NCBI GenBank assembly: GCA_001784555.1
Contig: MFRM01000017.1
Coordinates: 40,020-104,019, forward strand
DNA length: 64,000 bases
Source: Candidatus Melainabacteria bacterium RIFCSPHIGHO2_02_FULL_34_12
GTDB taxonomy: Bacteria; Cyanobacteriota; Vampirovibrionia; 2-02-FULL-35-15
Reading direction: 5' to 3'
Below are positions 38,869-48,910 of this stretch, one piece after another. The notes under the pieces were generated by a model. The model was not told the DNA's origin. It searched no databases and was given only the letters and a program-made list of their open reading frames with translations. The stretch's first letter is position 1. Each line of letters opens with the position of its first letter. The position numbers and the translations under genes are program-made.

Positions 38869-40155
38869 TTATCTTTTAAGAATTTGTCTTTCTTTTTCCT
38901 TTTCAAAGAAGTCTAAGTAGGAATTTTCACGCAACGCACAGATATTAATAAGATAACTTACAAAAGATTTTAATTTTTTATATATTCCGCAAAAAGACAG
39001 CACATATATAAACCTATGAATTAGCCACCCAAGAATACCTGTAAGATAAAAACCTTTTATATCGACAATCGAACTATTAGCACCTAGAAACATAGTATTA
39101 ATATGGAAATTCGTTCTTAACGGATTTAATGGATTATTGTTTATTTTAGAAAGGATATTTGAAGCACAAAGCTGTGCCTGAGTAATGGTTGAAATTATAT
39201 TTGGTGAGGCTGTTTCATTTAAATCCATACATTTTGAACAATCGCCAATTACAAAGACATCATCAAAACCATCTGCCTGAAGATAAATATTAACTGATGC
39301 ATTGCCGTGATCATCTTTTCTTAGATTCAATGATTTCATAAGAGCACAATAATCATTTGAGGCAGAAAGTATTACTGTACCAGATTCAATTTCTCTTTCT
39401 TGATTTATTAAAACTTTTCCTTTTGAAAAGTCAGTTATTTTAGAGTTTAAAAGTAACTGAATCCTTTTTTTGTTTAAATTACAAAAAATATGTGTTTTAA
39501 AAAACGGGTCTTTATCCGGGAATAAATTTTGCCGTGCTTCAATTAAGTATATTTTTACCTGGGATTTATAAAGCTCCGGATAATAATGTTTTAAGAGATG
39601 GATAACATAATCAGATAGTGCACAAGCAATTTCAAGTCCTCTTACATCCGCACCTACTACGCAAAAAGTAAGCAAAGAAGATTTTTTATTTTGATCATTT
39701 TCAAGAGCTGCTTTTTCTAATGTTTTTTGTACGTGAGTTCTTATTTGCAATGCATCGATAGGCGAATTAAGACAGAAAGAATTTCTCTTATAGCTTTCTT
39801 CATTTTCATTAATAGAATCTTTTTGGGGGGCTAATACCAGATATGAGTAATCAAATATACCTTGATTTGTTTTAACAATTTTCTTTACAAGGTCAATGTC
39901 TTTAACATCTGCCTGCAAATAAGAAACACCTGGTTTAATAATGCCAACACTTCTTAAGCCACAAGTAACATCATTAATCGACACTGAATCGCATAGAATT
40001 TGAGTAAGTAATTCATTTATAAAATAATAACTTTTGTCAGTAATCCATAAAAGTTCAGCGGGTTCCCTGGTTCTGGAAAGAGATTGCTCAAGATTATGGT
40101 AAGCTGCTGCACTTGCATAACTGCTACCAATAATTACTATTTTTTGCTTACCCAC
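38869..40155 (-). CDS. NDH-2-like FAD/NAD(P)-dependent oxidoreductase, divergent
   Basis: VIIGSSYASAAAYHNL, FDYSYLVLAP, VFVIGDCSKCMDLNETASPNIISTITQAQLCASNI; divergent dinucleotide motifs. Confidence 0.75.
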   Translation of the reverse strand: MGKQKIVIIGSSYASAAAYHNLEQSLSRTREPAELLWITDKSYYFINELLTQILCDSVSINDVTCGLRSVGIIKPGVSYLQADVKDIDLVKKIVKTNQGIFDYSYLVLAPQKDSINENEESYKRNSFCLNSPIDALQIRTHVQKTLEKAALENDQNKKSSLLTFCVVGADVRGLEIACALSDYVIHLLKHYYPELYKSQVKIYLIEARQNLFPDKDPFFKTHIFCNLNKKRIQLLLNSKITDFSKGKVLINQEREIESGTVILSASNDYCALMKSLNLRKDDHGNASVNIYLQADGFDDVFVIGDCSKCMDLNETASPNIISTITQAQLCASNILSKINNNPLNPLRTNFHINTMFLGANSSIVDIKGFYLTGILGWLIHRFIYVLSFCGIYKKLKSFVSYLINICALRENSYLDFFEKEKERQILKR

Positions 40156-40255
40156 AACTTACTAATTTTACCCTTTTATACTTGTGTCGTGCAAAAGCGT
40201 CCTTGATTAATATAGTGTAAAGTCTAAATTAAAAGCATTAGATTTAAATTGCTGA

Positions 40256-40852
40256 CTAAACAGTTAATAATTCAAAGTTTATCTCATTTTTAATTTCTTT
40301 AGATACTTTTAAACATAATTCTGGCATGCCTTTTGAACCTGACAATGAAACTATATCTGCTTGTTTTATGTTTTGTGATCTAGCCCATTCTAATGAAATT
40401 TTTAAAAGCATTGCTGCTATACCTTGTCTTCTGTATTGCGGCTTTGTATAAATATCTTCAATAACACCTTTTAATACAAGCTCAGAAGAAGGTAACGTAA
40501 CTGATTGTAGATATAAAAATCCTCTCACTTCATATTCATTTTTCTTTTGAGCAACTAATAATAAATTACTTCTTTTTTCAACCTTATTCTGGACAAAATA
40601 ATGCCAATCTTTTTTTTCTGCATTAAAAGAATATCTCTCTGGTGCAAATATTTGCTGAATGCTTGCAAGATTTGCCCACAGCTCTCCAAGTTCTTTTATA
40701 TGATTATCATTTGCAGAAGATATTACAATATCATCCTGTTCAAATAAAACATAATTATTAATGTCTGAAACTTTTTTTAAATTTGCAAGTTCTTCAGAAA
40801 TACTATTACAAACATCAGGTAAGTGATTCGCCAAATTTTGATTTAACTCCAT
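40256..40852 (-). CDS. GNAT-family N-acetyltransferase
   Basis: IEDIYTKPQYRRQGIAAMLLKISLEWARSQNIKQADIVSL. Confidence 0.88.
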   Translation of the reverse strand: MELNQNLANHLPDVCNSISEELANLKKVSDINNYVLFEQDDIVISSANDNHIKELGELWANLASIQQIFAPERYSFNAEKKDWHYFVQNKVEKRSNLLLVAQKKNEYEVRGFLYLQSVTLPSSELVLKGVIEDIYTKPQYRRQGIAAMLLKISLEWARSQNIKQADIVSLSGSKGMPELCLKVSKEIKNEINFELLTV

Positions 40853-40986
40853 GTATAATCCTTTCTAAGCTAATCTAACTATTTAACTTTTATAGACGTA
40901 TTTATAAAAGTTTCGATGAATATATAAAGTTAAGGTCTTAACCTTTTTGACTTTTATTAAATAAATTTCATCTCTATTTCAACATC

Positions 40987-41016
40987 AAAGCCCCCTGCTT
41001 TGTACAAGAGGCTTTT
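40987..41016 (-). terminator. terminator-like hairpin downstream of the peroxiredoxin gene
   Basis: AAAGCC(40987-40992)...GGCTTTT; A-tract on + strand gives U-tract on - transcript. Confidence 0.55.
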
Positions 41017-41039
41017 ATTAACTTGCTGTTAACTTATTT

Positions 41040-41624
41040 CTATGCTTTTCCCAGAGTCTTTCCACCTGGTGTCCAGCCCACAGGACATAATTCTCCTGTC
41101 TGGAATGCAGTCAAAACTCTAAGAGTTTCATCTATACTTCTTCCAACCTGAAGATCATGAACAGTTGCTGCTCGTACCTTACCTTCCGGGTCAATTATAA
41201 AAGTACCTCGTAAAGAGATACCCTTATCCTCTAAGAGGATGCCATAATCTTGGCTAATTTTTTTCGTCAGGTCAGACATTAGAGGAAAGTTTAATTTTCC
41301 TAAGCCCCCTTGTTCACACCAGCCCTTATGTGAATAAACACTGTCAATACTGGCGCCAATAAGTTGTGCATTTTTCTTTTTAAACTCTTCTGCTTTTTGA
41401 CTGAACTCTAGAATTTCAGTAGGACATACAAAAGTAAAATCAAGTGGATAGAAAAATAAAACTACCCATTTACCTTTATAATCTGATAAAGAAATTTCTT
41501 TGATTTGTCCGTCCACATATGCCTGTGCTTTAAATTGTGGTGCTTGCTGACCAACTATTGGTTTTGAACAGCTTTGTTGAATAATAGCTAATGAGCTACC
41601 ATTTTTTTCTTGTATAGTTACCAC
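41040..41624 (-). CDS. 2-Cys peroxiredoxin (AhpC/TSA)
   Basis: [15 protein letters not shown] peroxidatic Cys, [12 protein letters not shown] resolving Cys. Confidence 0.97.
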   Translation of the reverse strand: MVTIQEKNGSSLAIIQQSCSKPIVGQQAPQFKAQAYVDGQIKEISLSDYKGKWVVLFFYPLDFTFVCPTEILEFSQKAEEFKKKNAQLIGASIDSVYSHKGWCEQGGLGKLNFPLMSDLTKKISQDYGILLEDKGISLRGTFIIDPEGKVRAATVHDLQVGRSIDETLRVLTAFQTGELCPVGWTPGGKTLGKA

Positions 41625-41747
41625 GAATATTTCCTCCTGTTTAATAATCTGTTTTCTGTAATTTATTTACTATAAGATTTTACTTCTAAATAAATAAATA
41701 AATCTATGCTTACAGTATTAAAGCTCTGTATTACTAAATAAGTCTCT

Positions 41748-42851
41748 CTAATTATCTGACATTTGAACACCTAAGCCAGGTTCAAGGGAAGGAATTACTT
41801 TATTATTTACAAACATTAAACCTGAGAATGGGTCATTTGCTAAGAGTAAATGACCATCAAGATCCACATAATCAGCCATTGGAGCCAGATGTGCTGCTGC
41901 AGAAATAGAACAAGAAGATTCAATCATACACCCCAACATTACCTTCAAATTATATCCTCTTGCAAGCTTTATCATATTTACTGCTTCAATAACACTGCCT
42001 GCTTTCATTAATTTAATATTAATTCCATGAACCTTACCTAGGACAGACTCAATATCATTGCCTACCATACAATCCTCATCTACAAAGATTGGAATTGGTG
42101 AAGAATTATAGATTTCTGACAGTAAGTATGCCTGTCCTTTCGGAAGAGGTTGTTCTAAAAGTTCTACTTTATATTTCGGTAATATATCCAGCATTTTTTT
42201 TGTGGTTTCCAAATTCCAACCACCATTTGCATCTACTCTTAAAATGCAATTTAAATTTTTAGTGGCTTTATGTACAGTCTCTAAAATATTTATATCAGCT
42301 TCTTCTCCTTTTCCTAATTTAATTTTTAATATGCGGTGACCTGCTTTAATGGCTTTTTGAACTTTTTCTTCTATTACAAGTAGATTATCCAATCCGACAG
42401 TAAATGACGTTTGCGGTATATTTTCATAATCATCATTTAACACAACAAAAGGATCTTCATAAAAGAGATATTGATATAAGCTTCGATTATTTATTTTGCC
42501 AATTAAATCCCAGAACGCAATCTCAAGACCTACTTTAGCTGCATATGATAATCCAAGAGGATTAAGAGAGGACGAAAAATTATTTAGATCATCTTTTAAT
42601 TTTTGAATGTTAGTCACATACTCTTCAGGTGATTTATATTTTAGAAATGATTGTATGAAATTGATTACACTGTCCTGACTCTCACCATAATAAGAAGAGG
42701 GAGCAGACTCACCGTATGCAGTAACATCTCCATATGTTATGGTAATTAAAACATTTTTAGCAGAATCCATCGAGCCCCTAGAAATTCCAAAAGGATATTC
42801 TAATTTAAGATTAAAGGGGCGAACATTTATTTTTATTTTGGATTTAGACAT
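41748..42851 (-). CDS. enolase-superfamily epimerase/racemase (dipeptide epimerase / DgcA-like)
   Basis: ILKIKLGKG (KxK), LRVDANGGW, LEQPLPKG, PIFVDEDC, INIKLMKAGSVIEA, MLGCMIESS. Confidence 0.88.
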   Translation of the reverse strand: MSKSKIKINVRPFNLKLEYPFGISRGSMDSAKNVLITITYGDVTAYGESAPSSYYGESQDSVINFIQSFLKYKSPEEYVTNIQKLKDDLNNFSSSLNPLGLSYAAKVGLEIAFWDLIGKINNRSLYQYLFYEDPFVVLNDDYENIPQTSFTVGLDNLLVIEEKVQKAIKAGHRILKIKLGKGEEADINILETVHKATKNLNCILRVDANGGWNLETTKKMLDILPKYKVELLEQPLPKGQAYLLSEIYNSSPIPIFVDEDCMVGNDIESVLGKVHGINIKLMKAGSVIEAVNMIKLARGYNLKVMLGCMIESSCSISAAAHLAPMADYVDLDGHLLLANDPFSGLMFVNNKVIPSLEPGLGVQMSDN

Positions 42852-43882
42852 GCATTTAAAAGTTTTTCAGCCGTATACTTAACAGGATCAGTCACAGGCA
42901 ATAAAGTTTCATCCTCTGCTTTTTTTATTAAATCAGATGTTTGTTTTTCATCAAGCCCATAAGTATTCAATGCTATACCAACAACCTTTGCTTTTCTGAC
43001 AGGCAATGAAATATTTTCATAAACATTAATAAATTGCTTTAATGATTCAATTTTTATTTTTGTATTGCGAAGATATTCATAATTTGCCTTATGACATAAG
43101 ATTAATTTATTAGGCACAGAACCATGATAAAGTGCAAGCGTTACGCCTGACCAGGCAGGATGAAGAATTGAGCCTTGTCCTTCTACAAATGCAAATGCAT
43201 ATTTTTGTTTGGCAGCTTTGATTATTTCTTCTTCTATAGCTCCTGCCATAAAATCTCCGACTATAGCATCAATTGGTATACCATCACCACTTATCATCAT
43301 TCCGGTTTGACCTGTAGCAATAAACTTTGCAGACTTGCCAACAGCTTTAGCACTTTTTGTAAGCTCAAGAGCAACTGTCATTTTACCAATAGCTGCATCT
43401 GTACCAACCGTTAAAACAACATTGATTGGATAATCAAGGACTAAGGCATTAGCAGTAGGAAATTTATGATTGGTTTTTCTGACATCCCATATATAGACTC
43501 CTTCATCTTCTGATGTTTTTTTTATTTCAGAAATATCAGAAAGAAAGTCATGCAATCCATTTATAATATTTAATTTGAGTTTCAAGGCATTTCTAATATC
43601 AGGCAACCATTCAAGAGGAAACTTGCCCCCAGCTGGAGCAATTCCTATTAATAAACAATCTGCATTTTTGTGATACTTAACTGCATTTTGTATAGAGTCA
43701 TAAATTGGTATTGGCAGCAAATCTTTAATTACCGAGGAAGTTGTTTTACCATCTAATTTTCTGTCTATAACAGCAACAGTTTCACACAATCCATATTTAA
43801 TAAAACCAATACCGGTTTTTGCACTTTCTCCTCCAAATGAATCCTGAGCATATATAATCACTTTATTCTTTGAAGTAAGCAT
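42833..43882 (-). CDS. DUF1611 family protein (D-glutamate N-acetyltransferase DgcN-like)
   Basis: VVLTVGTDAAIGKMTVALEL P-loop-like, FIATGQTGMMISGDGIPIDAIVGDFMAGAIE, FVEGQGSILHPAWSGVTLALYHGSVPN. Confidence 0.85.
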   Translation of the reverse strand: MLTSKNKVIIYAQDSFGGESAKTGIGFIKYGLCETVAVIDRKLDGKTTSSVIKDLLPIPIYDSIQNAVKYHKNADCLLIGIAPAGGKFPLEWLPDIRNALKLKLNIINGLHDFLSDISEIKKTSEDEGVYIWDVRKTNHKFPTANALVLDYPINVVLTVGTDAAIGKMTVALELTKSAKAVGKSAKFIATGQTGMMISGDGIPIDAIVGDFMAGAIEEEIIKAAKQKYAFAFVEGQGSILHPAWSGVTLALYHGSVPNKLILCHKANYEYLRNTKIKIESLKQFINVYENISLPVRKAKVVGIALNTYGLDEKQTSDLIKKAEDETLLPVTDPVKYTAEKLLNACLNPK

Positions 43883-43884
43883 AT

Positions 43885-46017
43885 TTATACTAATAATTTT
43901 ATAAACATTTCTACTAAATCAGGATCCCACTGTTTTTCTTTTCCGGATTTTAATCTGCTTACTGCTTCATCAAACGATAAAGATGATCGATAAGGTCTGT
44001 TACTGGTCATTGCCTGATATGCATCAACAATACATACAATCCTTGCCCCCAATGGTATCTCAGCTTTGGATATACCATGTGGATAACCAGATCCATCCCA
44101 ATATTCATGGTGATATAAAACTAAATTAGCAACTTTCTCAAGAGGTCCTATGGGTTTTAATATCTTAGCTCCAATTACAGGATGTTTCTTCATTACTTCA
44201 TATTCTTCTTTTGTAAGCTTCCCCGGCTTACATAATATACTTTCAGGAATACCGATTTTTCCAATATCATGCATTAAAGCAGCTAATCTAATCCATTCCA
44301 TTTCTTGGTAATCAAGCCCTAAAGATTTTGCAAGCATAAATGCATATTCAGATACCCGCTTGCTATGACCTTCCGTGTATGAATCTTTTGCATCCAAGGC
44401 AAGAGCTAAACTCTGAACAGAATCTAAAATATCAGCACTGTATGTGTTTTTATTCTGCTCTAAATCGCTGACCTGCTTTTTAATAGTTTCAATTACTTCA
44501 GGTCCGGTTTTTAGGCTGGAACTTTTTACGATTATTTCCGGGAGGGCATGAGTAAGAAGCTGTTGCCATCTGCCTTTCAGCTGACCATGGATTTCATCAA
44601 AACCTGATATTTGTAACTTTCCCCTGGATTTTGATAAAATCATGCCCTGCTCAAGAATAGTCAGAAGTTCAGCAATAGAGTCAGTATGAGTAGGATATGT
44701 TACAAAAGAAAAATTATAGTCAACTGTACCAATGCCTAGAACAGAAACATTGCTTAAATAATCTTTGATTTTTTCTGCTTCTACTCTGGCACAATTTTGA
44801 TCAACACCTCTCATTATCACGATAAACTCATCATTACTATATCTGGCGATTTTATATTTATCTCCAATCAATCTATTTAGATATCTCAACGTCTGAGACA
44901 AAACCAAATTACCAGCAACAAAACCCATTTTCAGATTAATGTCCCTAAGTTTTTCAATATCAATCATCAATAAACTAAAGGGGGATTTCAAAAGATTTGA
45001 CTCAGCTTGACAATGACTGACTTCTCTTAAAAAGTCATCAGCTCCAATTAAATTACTATCAAAATCTTTTATAGAAGGGGCTTCTGAAGAAATAACCACT
45101 CCTAACATTCCGGATGCTTGTTTAATATATGATATTTCTTCTTCTGTCCAGAAACGATCATAGTCACATTGATGCAGAACTATAACCCCTACAGCTTTTT
45201 CTGAAGCCTGAATAGGATAGCCTAAAATAGATTTAATCGAGAGAAGGGATTCAATGTTTTGGTTAATCACATTATCACTTAATAAGTTAACCGAACTTAA
45301 TACGATAAGTTCACCTAGAGATATATTCTCAAGCCACCTTTGCTCAATATTTGGGACCACTGATATTGCCTCAAGGCACCCATTCTTTATGTATTCAAAG
45401 GTAAGAGCATTATTTAAGTTTAATCTGTTTAAGTCAGAAAATATTTTCACCTGGACCCTGCTGGCATTAAAGACTTTTGCTATTTCACTGGCGACCAAAC
45501 TGATCTTTTCTTTTAAAGGACCTTTGACAGCAAGAATATCATTAATATGCAACAGACTTTGTTTAAATAAATAATTTTTTTCAGCAAGTACATAAGAAGC
45601 TCTTATAGCAAAAGAATTTGTTATCAATGCAATCAGCTTATGAAATTCTCCTAACAAATTTTCAGCCGGTTTTTTTAGCCAATAAATCTCAAGTCGCCCT
45701 TCAAAAGAAAGAGGAATTATATATTTATCATTTTGCCAGTATGGTGATTCCTGTTCATTTTCTCTTTGATTATTATCATGTGATTCTTTGAAATTCTTAT
45801 TGTTAAAAGACAAAGGGTCATTTGAAGCAATAGCATATAAATTATCTGAATAAGCACAAAGAAAAACATATTCAGCATTCATAATCTGCTTTAACAAATT
45901 AACAGTTTTTTGTAACCATAATTTGCCTGAGCGTGGCTCTAATAAATTCTGAATTAATTCATAAGTCACACCTTCTGTTAAGGAGTTAAAGCTTAATGTT
46001 GCAACATTCTTTGTCAT
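43885..46017 (-). CDS. GAF + GGDEF-like + HD-GYP signalling protein
   Basis: GGDEF-like ARYSNDEFIVIMRG (degenerate), HD-GYP AALMHDIGKIGIPESIL ... LYHHEYWDGSGYPHGI. Confidence 0.93.
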   Translation of the reverse strand: MTKNVATLSFNSLTEGVTYELIQNLLEPRSGKLWLQKTVNLLKQIMNAEYVFLCAYSDNLYAIASNDPLSFNNKNFKESHDNNQRENEQESPYWQNDKYIIPLSFEGRLEIYWLKKPAENLLGEFHKLIALITNSFAIRASYVLAEKNYLFKQSLLHINDILAVKGPLKEKISLVASEIAKVFNASRVQVKIFSDLNRLNLNNALTFEYIKNGCLEAISVVPNIEQRWLENISLGELIVLSSVNLLSDNVINQNIESLLSIKSILGYPIQASEKAVGVIVLHQCDYDRFWTEEEISYIKQASGMLGVVISSEAPSIKDFDSNLIGADDFLREVSHCQAESNLLKSPFSLLMIDIEKLRDINLKMGFVAGNLVLSQTLRYLNRLIGDKYKIARYSNDEFIVIMRGVDQNCARVEAEKIKDYLSNVSVLGIGTVDYNFSFVTYPTHTDSIAELLTILEQGMILSKSRGKLQISGFDEIHGQLKGRWQQLLTHALPEIIVKSSSLKTGPEVIETIKKQVSDLEQNKNTYSADILDSVQSLALALDAKDSYTEGHSKRVSEYAFMLAKSLGLDYQEMEWIRLAALMHDIGKIGIPESILCKPGKLTKEEYEVMKKHPVIGAKILKPIGPLEKVANLVLYHHEYWDGSGYPHGISKAEIPLGARIVCIVDAYQAMTSNRPYRSSLSFDEAVSRLKSGKEKQWDPDLVEMFIKLLV

Positions 46018-46077
46018 TAAAGAATAATTTTATCATTAGAAGAGCTCTGGTCGATTAATGGCATATGCTGACATGGC

Positions 46078-46107
46078 AGTAGAGACTTGCTGCAGCAAGT
46101 CTCTACT
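46078..46107. repeat. 30-bp perfect palindrome downstream of nadA
   Basis: AGTAGAGACTTGCTGCAGCAAGTCTCTACT, flanked by ATGCTG(46065-46070)/CAGCAT(46125-46130). Confidence 0.9.
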
Positions 46108-46134
46108 AGGCACTCTACCAGGCACAGCATTTTA

Positions 46135-47187
46135 TTAGACAGCCAGAGGAACTTTGGGACCTTCCCAATAGTTTTTATTTTCAGGTGAGGCTTCTGTTAC
46201 TTCAAACATTTTTGTAATCGAATGAGCTGCTCTGTCAAATATCTCCGGGTTAATTTCAATTTTATTTTTTTCTTCTTCAAGAGCAGAAATAAGAGTCTCT
46301 AATTTGTGATATTTCATATTTGGACACAGTGGAATCGGAAAAGTGGTAACAATTGTTTTATGCTGCATATCACGCTGCATCCTGGCTACAAGTCCTTGTT
46401 CTGATAAAATAATAAATTTTTGTTTGCTGTGATTTGTAACATATTTATAAATTTGAGATGTACTTCCAACAAAATCAGCCAGTCTCCAGACTTCCGGGTC
46501 ACATTCAGGATGTGCGACAACCACTGCATCTGGATACTTTTCCCTCATGTGCAAAACTTCTTTTGGTGTGATTTGATAATGGGTAGGACAAAAACCATCA
46601 TAAATATGCAATTTTTTATCTGGAACTTGTTCTTGGACCCAGACTCCTAATCCTTTATCTGGCACAAAAATAATTTCTTTTTCTTTAAAGGAACGGACAA
46701 CCTGAACTGCATTTGTACTTGTACAACACATATCAGACTCTGCTTTAACAGCTGCACTGGAATTAACATAGCAAACTACAGGAATGCCAGGATGCTCTGC
46801 TTTAAAAGCACGTAAATCACCGATAGATATCATATCTGCCATAGGACAACCAGACTGAAGATCTGGCAATAATACTGTTTTTACTGGATTTAAAAGCTTT
46901 GCGGTTTCTGCCATAAAATGAACACCACAAAAAATTATAATATCAGCATTTGTCCTGGCAGCAAATCTGGAAAGAGCAAGACTATCCCCAACATGGTCTG
47001 CAATATCCTGTACTTCTAGTCTTTGATAAATGTGAGTTAGAATTACTGCATTTTTTTTCTTAGTCAGCTGCCTGACTTGATTTTTTAATGCATTTATATC
47101 GCGAACAGGTATGCTGTTTCTATTTCCATTTCCATTCCCATTAGTATTTGGAATCTTTAATGATGGTGTTTCTGATTCTGTTGTCAT
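46135..47187 (-). CDS. nadA: quinolinate synthase
   Basis: VILTHIYQRLEVQDIADHVGDSLALSR, FCGVHFMAETAKLL, CPMADM, VVAHPECDPEV, CPNMKYH. Confidence 0.97.
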   Translation of the reverse strand: MTTESETPSLKIPNTNGNGNGNRNSIPVRDINALKNQVRQLTKKKNAVILTHIYQRLEVQDIADHVGDSLALSRFAARTNADIIIFCGVHFMAETAKLLNPVKTVLLPDLQSGCPMADMISIGDLRAFKAEHPGIPVVCYVNSSAAVKAESDMCCTSTNAVQVVRSFKEKEIIFVPDKGLGVWVQEQVPDKKLHIYDGFCPTHYQITPKEVLHMREKYPDAVVVAHPECDPEVWRLADFVGSTSQIYKYVTNHSKQKFIILSEQGLVARMQRDMQHKTIVTTFPIPLCPNMKYHKLETLISALEEEKNKIEINPEIFDRAAHSITKMFEVTEASPENKNYWEGPKVPLAV

Positions 47188-47225
47188 AGCAAAATAATAT
47201 TTTTTACTAATTATATGTCCTTATT

Positions 47226-48857
47226 TTAAAAATAGCATAAAGTAACTTGTGATTTTTCTTCTTCCCAGGTCAGTTCAAAATTTTGTGCAATTAAGGAATG
47301 TTTATAGCTTTCAGCCAAAGCTGGATAATCCTGCCTAAAATGAACACCTAAGCTATGTCTTCGCTCAAGAGCCAATGTACAAATCAAATTAGACAATAAA
47401 ATCATATTTTTAAATTCTTGTATCTTAATATTTTGACCTAATTTGTCTACATAATATTTTTCCGAAAGATTATGTAACCAAAATTTATGTTCTCTTAATA
47501 ATCTTTCATTTCTTACAAGTCCTAAAGAATTTAAATTTCTTAGTTGTAATTCATTTAATATATTTTCAATGTCATTATCATCATATTGATTTTCATCGAA
47601 TTCAACCGAGCACATTTCTTCAGCCTGAGAAAGATTTAATTCTTTTTGAGTTAAAAGAGATTCTACTAATAAATGAGGGACTACAACACATTCAAGCAAT
47701 GAGTTACTTGCAAGCCTATTAGCACCATGAAAACCATTTGATGCAATTTCACCTAATGCCCATAGACCAGGGATATTTGTTTTTCCATATAAATCAGTTT
47801 TTATTCCACCAATAAGATAATGTGCAGCAGGAGCCACAGGTATACCAGCCCCAAACAAGTCTACTTCTCTTTCTATACATGCCTGGTAAACAGTTGGAAA
47901 CCTGGTTTTAAAATATTCCTTATTAAAACTGCTAATATCCAGATAGACAAATCCTGATTTTGCTTTTTCAATTTTTTCTATTTCAGAAAGAATTGCCCTG
48001 GAAAGAACATCTCGCGGTGCCAATTCTCCCATTTTGTGATATGAAGTTGCAAAATACTCACCCTTTATATTTTTAAGCCTGGCACCTTCTCCACGGATTG
48101 CTTCTGTTATTAGTAAAGGTTCTCCATTTACATGCATTACAGTAGGATGGAACTGAATCATTTCCATATCCTGTAAATAAGCACCTGCACTATATGCAAG
48201 AGCAATACCATCGCCTGTACTGACCTGAGGGTTAGTAGTAAGTTTAAATAACCGCCCCGCTCCCCCGCTTGCAATGATTACATCACCTGCAAAAACAGAA
48301 TATTTATTACCTGTTACATCACAGGCCAATACACCATTTATTCTGCCAAATTCGTTTTTTAATAACCTAATTACTGCAGTGCCCTGAGAAATAGAAACAT
48401 TAGACTCTCTGCATGCCTTATCAATAAGAGCTTTCGTAATAAATCTTCCGGAAGCATCACCACCTATATGACAAACCCTGGCAAAAGAATGTGCAGCTTC
48501 TTTTGTTAAGTGAGGAATAGCATCATCAGTTAAATCAAATCTTATTCCATATGATATTAATTTTTCATAAGCAAGAATAGAGTTTTTAATTATTTCACGA
48601 GCTACAGAAACATTACAAAGGGACGTTCCTGCTTTTAGTGTATCCTGAAGGTGTCTCTCAAAACTATCACCAGTACTTAAAGGAATTGCAATACCTCCCT
48701 GAGCATATAAGCTTGAGCTTTCTGTTACTGCCTCCTTAGTAAAAATACATACCGATTTCCCGGCAACAGACAGTTCAATAGCACAGATCAAACCACTTAT
48801 TCCAGAGCCAATAATTACTACATCAAATTTTTCAACTGGTTTAAATCTTATCTGCAT
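47226..48857 (-). CDS. nadB: L-aspartate oxidase (start taken at internal ATG 48857; ORF track start 48947)
   Basis: FDVVIIGSGISGLICAIEL, SSSLYAQGGIAIP, IQFHPTVMH, PAAHYLIGGIKTDLYG, HGANRLASNSLLECVV. Confidence 0.96.
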   Translation of the reverse strand: MQIRFKPVEKFDVVIIGSGISGLICAIELSVAGKSVCIFTKEAVTESSSLYAQGGIAIPLSTGDSFERHLQDTLKAGTSLCNVSVAREIIKNSILAYEKLISYGIRFDLTDDAIPHLTKEAAHSFARVCHIGGDASGRFITKALIDKACRESNVSISQGTAVIRLLKNEFGRINGVLACDVTGNKYSVFAGDVIIASGGAGRLFKLTTNPQVSTGDGIALAYSAGAYLQDMEMIQFHPTVMHVNGEPLLITEAIRGEGARLKNIKGEYFATSYHKMGELAPRDVLSRAILSEIEKIEKAKSGFVYLDISSFNKEYFKTRFPTVYQACIEREVDLFGAGIPVAPAAHYLIGGIKTDLYGKTNIPGLWALGEIASNGFHGANRLASNSLLECVVVPHLLVESLLTQKELNLSQAEEMCSVEFDENQYDDNDIENILNELQLRNLNSLGLVRNERLLREHKFWLHNLSEKYYVDKLGQNIKIQEFKNMILLSNLICTLALERRHSLGVHFRQDYPALAESYKHSLIAQNFELTWEEEKSQVTLCYF

Positions 48858-48910
48858 TTCAATTTCCCAGAGTTTATGAAGGATTACATTAAAAAGCTTA
48901 TCAAAGAAAG

